Assembly (NCBI RefSeq): GCF_002262875.1
Contig: NZ_NKYE01000019.1
Location: 79,340 to 143,339 of the forward strand
Reading direction: 5' to 3'
DNA: 64,000 nucleotides
Origin: Amycolatopsis antarctica
Lineage (GTDB): Bacteria; Actinomycetota; Actinomycetes; Mycobacteriales; Pseudonocardiaceae
Shown piece by piece: positions 62,001 through 64,000 of this stretch (position 1 is the first letter of the stretch; every line of letters begins with the position of its first letter). The position numbers and the translations under genes were made by a program. Below the pieces are notes generated by a model. That model searched no databases, was not told the origin of the DNA, and worked only from the letters and a program-made list of their open reading frames with translations.

Positions 62001-62399
62001 GAGCGCGATGTGGAGACCGACGTGGAGTGGGAGCACTACTCTGATTCGGACGGCAAATCGGGCGGGCAGAAGGAGAAATTAGCTTACACGATCCTGGCGG
62101 CATCGTTGGCATATCAGTTTGGCCTTGAATGGGGCGTGGAGTCTTCACGTGATTTCCGCTTCGCGGTGATCGACGAGGCGTTCGGCCGTGGTTCCGATGT
62201 CTCGACCCGCTATGCCCTGTCGTTGTTCGCCAAGCTCGGCCTGCAGCTGTTGATCGTCACGCCGCTGCAGAAGGTGCACGTCATCGAGCCGTATGTGTCT
62301 GCGATCGGCTTCGTCGACAACCCAACGGGGACCGCATCGCGGCTGCAGACAATGACGATCGAGGAGTACCGCGGGCGCCGCGACGGACACCAGAGGTGA
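59004..62399 (+). CDS. jetC: Wadjet SMC-like ATPase JetC
   Basis: SMC-type motor that extrudes DNA loops and detects small circular DNA for cleavage by JetD. The 1131-residue protein has Walker A GDIGSGKST at residues 50-58, two long coiled-coil arms (Glu/Arg/Ala-rich, about 250-450 and 650-800) around a hinge near 500-600, the ABC signature DGKSGGQKEKLAYTILAASL near 1015 and Walker B FAVIDEAFGRGSD near 1050. It overlaps jetB by 8 bp and jetD by 4 bp. A 753-codon open frame on the opposite strand is a shadow. Confidence 0.95.
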   Translation: MSDGLFSAIELGAPSRAGYRLHHLQVFNWGTFDKSVWRLTPGAETSLLTGDIGSGKSTLVDALTTLLMPANRIAYNKAAGAESKERTLRSYVEGHYKSERLEASGRSRAVGLRTGVKTYSVILGVFVNDGYDETITLAQVFQQREQTGQPYRFFVTASKELSVAVDFNDFGSDLRDLRRRLRAGGAEIFNEFPPYSTSLRRLLGIRSQQALELFAQTVSMKAVGNLNEFVRDHMLEPSDASDRVREMIAHFEDLTKAHDAVKRARDQLEALEPIVTTAVKYEAALAERAGQERQREAVRLFVAESRSQMLGAEIAAKEADGRRLLSEQDEAERIANRLASEREALIEERARAGGDRIGELERLAQAARDQADERRQRRTGFDTAVAAVGFEPVTDAAGFAALSERVAAERPRIDERLRKTDATFVEVMGEIKRLKDERDVIGAELTSLTQRTSNLPASHTELRERLCADLGLTAEELPYAGELLDVTEDHAQWRGAAERVLRGFALSLLVPQEHYESVAGWVNGRRLTFRGRDGRPVGTKLVYERVSPRRVPLQRPRSVELLLADCLEAKDGPFAGYLLDELTKRADYRCVDTLAQFRAEKRAVTREGQVRSGGQHIKDDRTRVDDPRTWVLGWANERKIAALRAELADLDDAHTVAEDQLSEVDIARDAVRRTQDALSVLASFSSWSELDVAEARQRADEYDAERIRLQTGSSRLAEITAALERNGHEQTSVRSRAEELIGLLATLQSEVNKAKQEQARDDELVRRQPETDLARAREAYGALMERLGRSAPTAASGWAAAGDALSDKLHKQIERLASEMNGHALNLTQFMSKVLQRWPELAVEMDASLEARADFVVLHARVADDDLPRFEAEFKRQLNTETIRELAQFNSWLRRQAEEIDDRVDRINEALGAIPYNPGRYIRLEKEPTNNQDVAAFRADLRNATDDAISGDDHYSEQRFLDVKRIIERFRGREGYADSDRAWTRRVTDVRNWFMFSASERDVETDVEWEHYSDSDGKSGGQKEKLAYTILAASLAYQFGLEWGVESSRDFRFAVIDEAFGRGSDVSTRYALSLFAKLGLQLLIVTPLQKVHVIEPYVSAIGFVDNPTGTASRLQTMTIEEYRGRRDGHQR

Positions 62400-63556
62400 G
62401 CGCCGGGTGGTCGACGCCCGCGGATGTCGTGGCGAAGGTGCGCAGGCGCTGGGAGGACGGGGCGCTGTTGCAGGCGTACGCAGATGGCGAGCAGTTCCCT
62501 GCGATCGGGTTCGGCCTGCGGGGGCCGAAGGCGTCCGAGATCGGTGACGACCTGGACGCGGTGCGCGCGTGGGTCTCTCGTCTCGACGCTGGCAGCCGCG
62601 GCGGTAGCCGATACGGCCTGGAGTGGACGACCGTCGGCGGACGGTACATCGGCCGCAATCGGCTGCCGTCGAAGGCGGTCGTTTCCACGTTCGAGCAGGC
62701 GTGGACGCTGCTCGGCGTCGCGAACGAGGTGGCCCGTTTCGACAGGGTGTATGGCCTGACGGGCGCCGTGGCGCCCGTGCGGGGCTGGGTACTCCAGCAT
62801 CCGCATCGGGCGATCGAGCTGGCCGGCGAGTGGGAGCGGCTGCTGGCGGCGTACAGCTGGCTCGACGCCCACCGCGGCTCCGGACGGTACCTGCGAGAGA
62901 TCAGCGCACCCGGCGTCGACACCAAATTCGCCGAACGGCACCGCGCGGCGCTCGCCGGAATGCTGGATGTCTCCACGACGGCAACCGGATTCCTGACCGG
63001 GCTCGGTCTGCGTGCGAAGCCGGAATTCGTGCGGATGCGTGTCTCGCCCGAACTCGGCCTGTCGCCAGCGGTCACCGAGCTGGCCGCGCGAGCCAACGAG
63101 CTGCGCGAACTCACCTTGTCGCCCACCAACGCGCTCGTCCTCGAGAACGAGATCACCTACCTCACCGTCGACGTGCCACCCGGCGGCGTGGTGATCTGGG
63201 GCAAGGGATTTGACGTCGATCGGGTCGGACGTCTGCCGTGGCTGGCCGGCGTCGACGTGCGCTATTGGGGCGACATCGACACCCACGGATTCGCGATCCT
63301 CGATCGGCTGCGCGCTTGGCTGCCGCAGACCCGATCCGTGCTGATGGACCGTGCCACCCTGCTCGAACACCGCGACCGCTGGATCGTCGAGAAACAACCG
63401 ACCAGCGCGGCGCTGACGAGGCTCACAGCCGACGAGTCGAGCCTTTACACCGACCTCGTCGGCGACGCACTCTGCATCAAGGTCCGGCTCGAACAAGAGC
63501 GCATCGACTGGTCTTGGGCGGCCACCCGGCTCAGCGGTAGCCAAAGCCGTCCATGA
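62396..63556 (+). CDS. jetD: Wadjet nuclease subunit JetD (DUF3322/DUF2220, TOPRIM)
   Basis: TOPRIM-type nuclease that cleaves plasmid DNA. The 386-residue protein has an N-terminal DUF3322 arm domain (ADVVAKVRRRWEDGALLQAY, RYGLEWTTVGGRYIGRNRLP) and a C-terminal DUF2220 domain with the TOPRIM glutamate in LVLENEITYLTV and the DxD motif in VRYWGDIDTHGFAILDRLRA, then LLEHRDRWIVEKQPT. All catalytic residues appear intact. The GTG start overlaps the jetC stop (GTGA). Confidence 0.94.
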   Translation: MSAGWSTPADVVAKVRRRWEDGALLQAYADGEQFPAIGFGLRGPKASEIGDDLDAVRAWVSRLDAGSRGGSRYGLEWTTVGGRYIGRNRLPSKAVVSTFEQAWTLLGVANEVARFDRVYGLTGAVAPVRGWVLQHPHRAIELAGEWERLLAAYSWLDAHRGSGRYLREISAPGVDTKFAERHRAALAGMLDVSTTATGFLTGLGLRAKPEFVRMRVSPELGLSPAVTELAARANELRELTLSPTNALVLENEITYLTVDVPPGGVVIWGKGFDVDRVGRLPWLAGVDVRYWGDIDTHGFAILDRLRAWLPQTRSVLMDRATLLEHRDRWIVEKQPTSAALTRLTADESSLYTDLVGDALCIKVRLEQERIDWSWAATRLSGSQSRP

Positions 63557-63824
63557 ACCGTCGGAACACACCGCCTTTGGCGGCAGCGAAGGCTCGCGCG
63601 GCGGTGAAGTTGGCCGCCGGGGCGCGATGGGTTTGCCGTAGCTGGTGGCCACGATCTGCTCCTCGGTGACATCCTCGGACCCGTCGATCGCGGGCACGAA
63701 TCCGGCGAGGAGGCCGTCGCGCATCACCTGTGCCTCCAGCGATGCTGTGCCGTCGGAGTGCCATGTGGCTTGGCGGTCGTCCCGGTCTGATCGGGTGGCT
63801 GTCGAGGTCCGGCGAGGAAGTCAC
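63531..63824 (-). pseudogene. Decayed gene of unknown family downstream of Wadjet
   Basis: Protein-like text is spread over two minus-strand frames: TWHSDGTASLEAQVMRDGLL with AGFVPAIDGSEDVTEEQIVA and TSYGKPIAP in one, and ANFTAARAFAAAKGGVFRRF with MDGFGYR in the other, joined near 63611. The family is not recognised. The 3' end overlaps jetD by 26 bp. Confidence 0.35.
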
Positions 63825-63903
63825 AGGCCCAAGCCTCCAAAACGTTCGCATGGAGCCTGGATCGGTGCCCCGGCAGTGTCCTGGCTCAGGAGATAGGCGA
63901 CAG

Positions 63904-64000
63904 GTGTCTCAGGTCATAGGCGACACGAGTCGCGGGTCATCGGCGACTGGCTGGGTGGGCTGGATGCTCGGGCATGTCGAAGGCTCGTCTGGTTATCACC
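63904..64000 (+). mobile_element. Left end of an IS481-type element, cut by the window edge
   Basis: TGTCTCAGGTCATAGGCGAC at 63904 looks like a terminal repeat beginning with TG, and similar blocks (CTCAGGAGATAGGCGACA at 63885 and GCGGGTCATCGGCGAC at about 63932) surround it. The transposase start follows at 63974. Confidence 0.55.
63974..64000 (+). CDS. IS481-family transposase, first 9 codons
   Basis: ATG opens MSKARLVIT, the characteristic N-terminus of many actinobacterial IS481-family transposases. The rest lies outside the window, so integrity cannot be judged. Confidence 0.55.

Noticed and set aside
57006..62399. Interpretation of jetABC as a housekeeping MukBEF condensin
   Set aside because: The fourth gene encodes the DUF3322/DUF2220 TOPRIM protein that defines Wadjet, and the locus lies among mobile elements.

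Overview
The window is high-GC DNA (around 70% G+C over most of its length) from an actinomycete, most likely a member of the Pseudonocardiaceae such as an Amycolatopsis relative. The evidence is an actinobacterial integration host factor (mIHF), a mycothiol-dependent formaldehyde dehydrogenase, very many ATGA/GTGA stop-start overlaps, frequent GTG starts and apparently leaderless genes. No rRNA, tRNA, CRISPR array or prophage was seen.

Layout. 1-17.5 kb is mostly housekeeping and general metabolism: the 3' part of citrate synthase, a photolyase, an XRE-regulated ABC exporter operon, TetR-glpD divergent from an FAD-linked oxidase, a mycothiol-linked alcohol dehydrogenase coupled to a gamma-glutamylcyclotransferase-like gene that seems to start at CTG, a secreted C39 peptidase, a Tat-exported metallophosphatase and an acyl-CoA ligase. 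17.8-25.5 kb holds mihF and then a complete 2,3-dihydroxybenzoate cassette (dhbA, dhbC, dhbE, dhbB, free aryl carrier protein) behind an iron-box-like site. A convergent phosphopantetheinyl transferase is coupled to a dicarboxylate symporter. No NRPS is present, so the siderophore must be completed elsewhere. 25.6-33.2 kb has acyl-CoA metabolism (dehydrogenase, CoA ligase, hydratase, TetR) with a perfect palindromic operator, an amidohydrolase, an acetyltransferase and an MntR-like regulator.

33.6-42.6 kb contains small regulated units, a decayed FAD oxidase with two internal deletions, and the most unusual chromosomal locus of the window: a predicted alkylation-repair regulon. It consists of a TetR gene, a methylguanine methyltransferase, an ECF-like sigma factor, a second methyltransferase with an anti-sigma-like N-terminal extension, and a 2OG-Fe(II) oxygenase. 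Two matching promoter-like elements precede the first methyltransferase and the sigma gene. The last junction is expanded into a 72-bp tandem repeat that copies a ribosome-binding site and GTG start six times. 42.7-52.1 kb holds a secreted serine hydrolase behind a 32-bp perfect palindrome, a lipoprotein with an unclear start, and a peptide-use island (two S9 peptidases, an amino-acid-oxidase-like flavoprotein and a PucR regulator).

52.1-64 kb is an accessory island. It has a decayed copy of a DUF4365-like gene, an IS630-type remnant interrupted by an IS5-family element, the intact DUF4365-like gene, and a complete type I Wadjet anti-plasmid operon (jetA-jetB-jetC-jetD). It ends in a gene remnant and the left end of an IS481-type element. 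The Wadjet operon is a known system. Its pairing with a duplicated nuclease-like DUF4365 gene, and the repeat-expanded alkylation-response operon, are the parts most worth following up.
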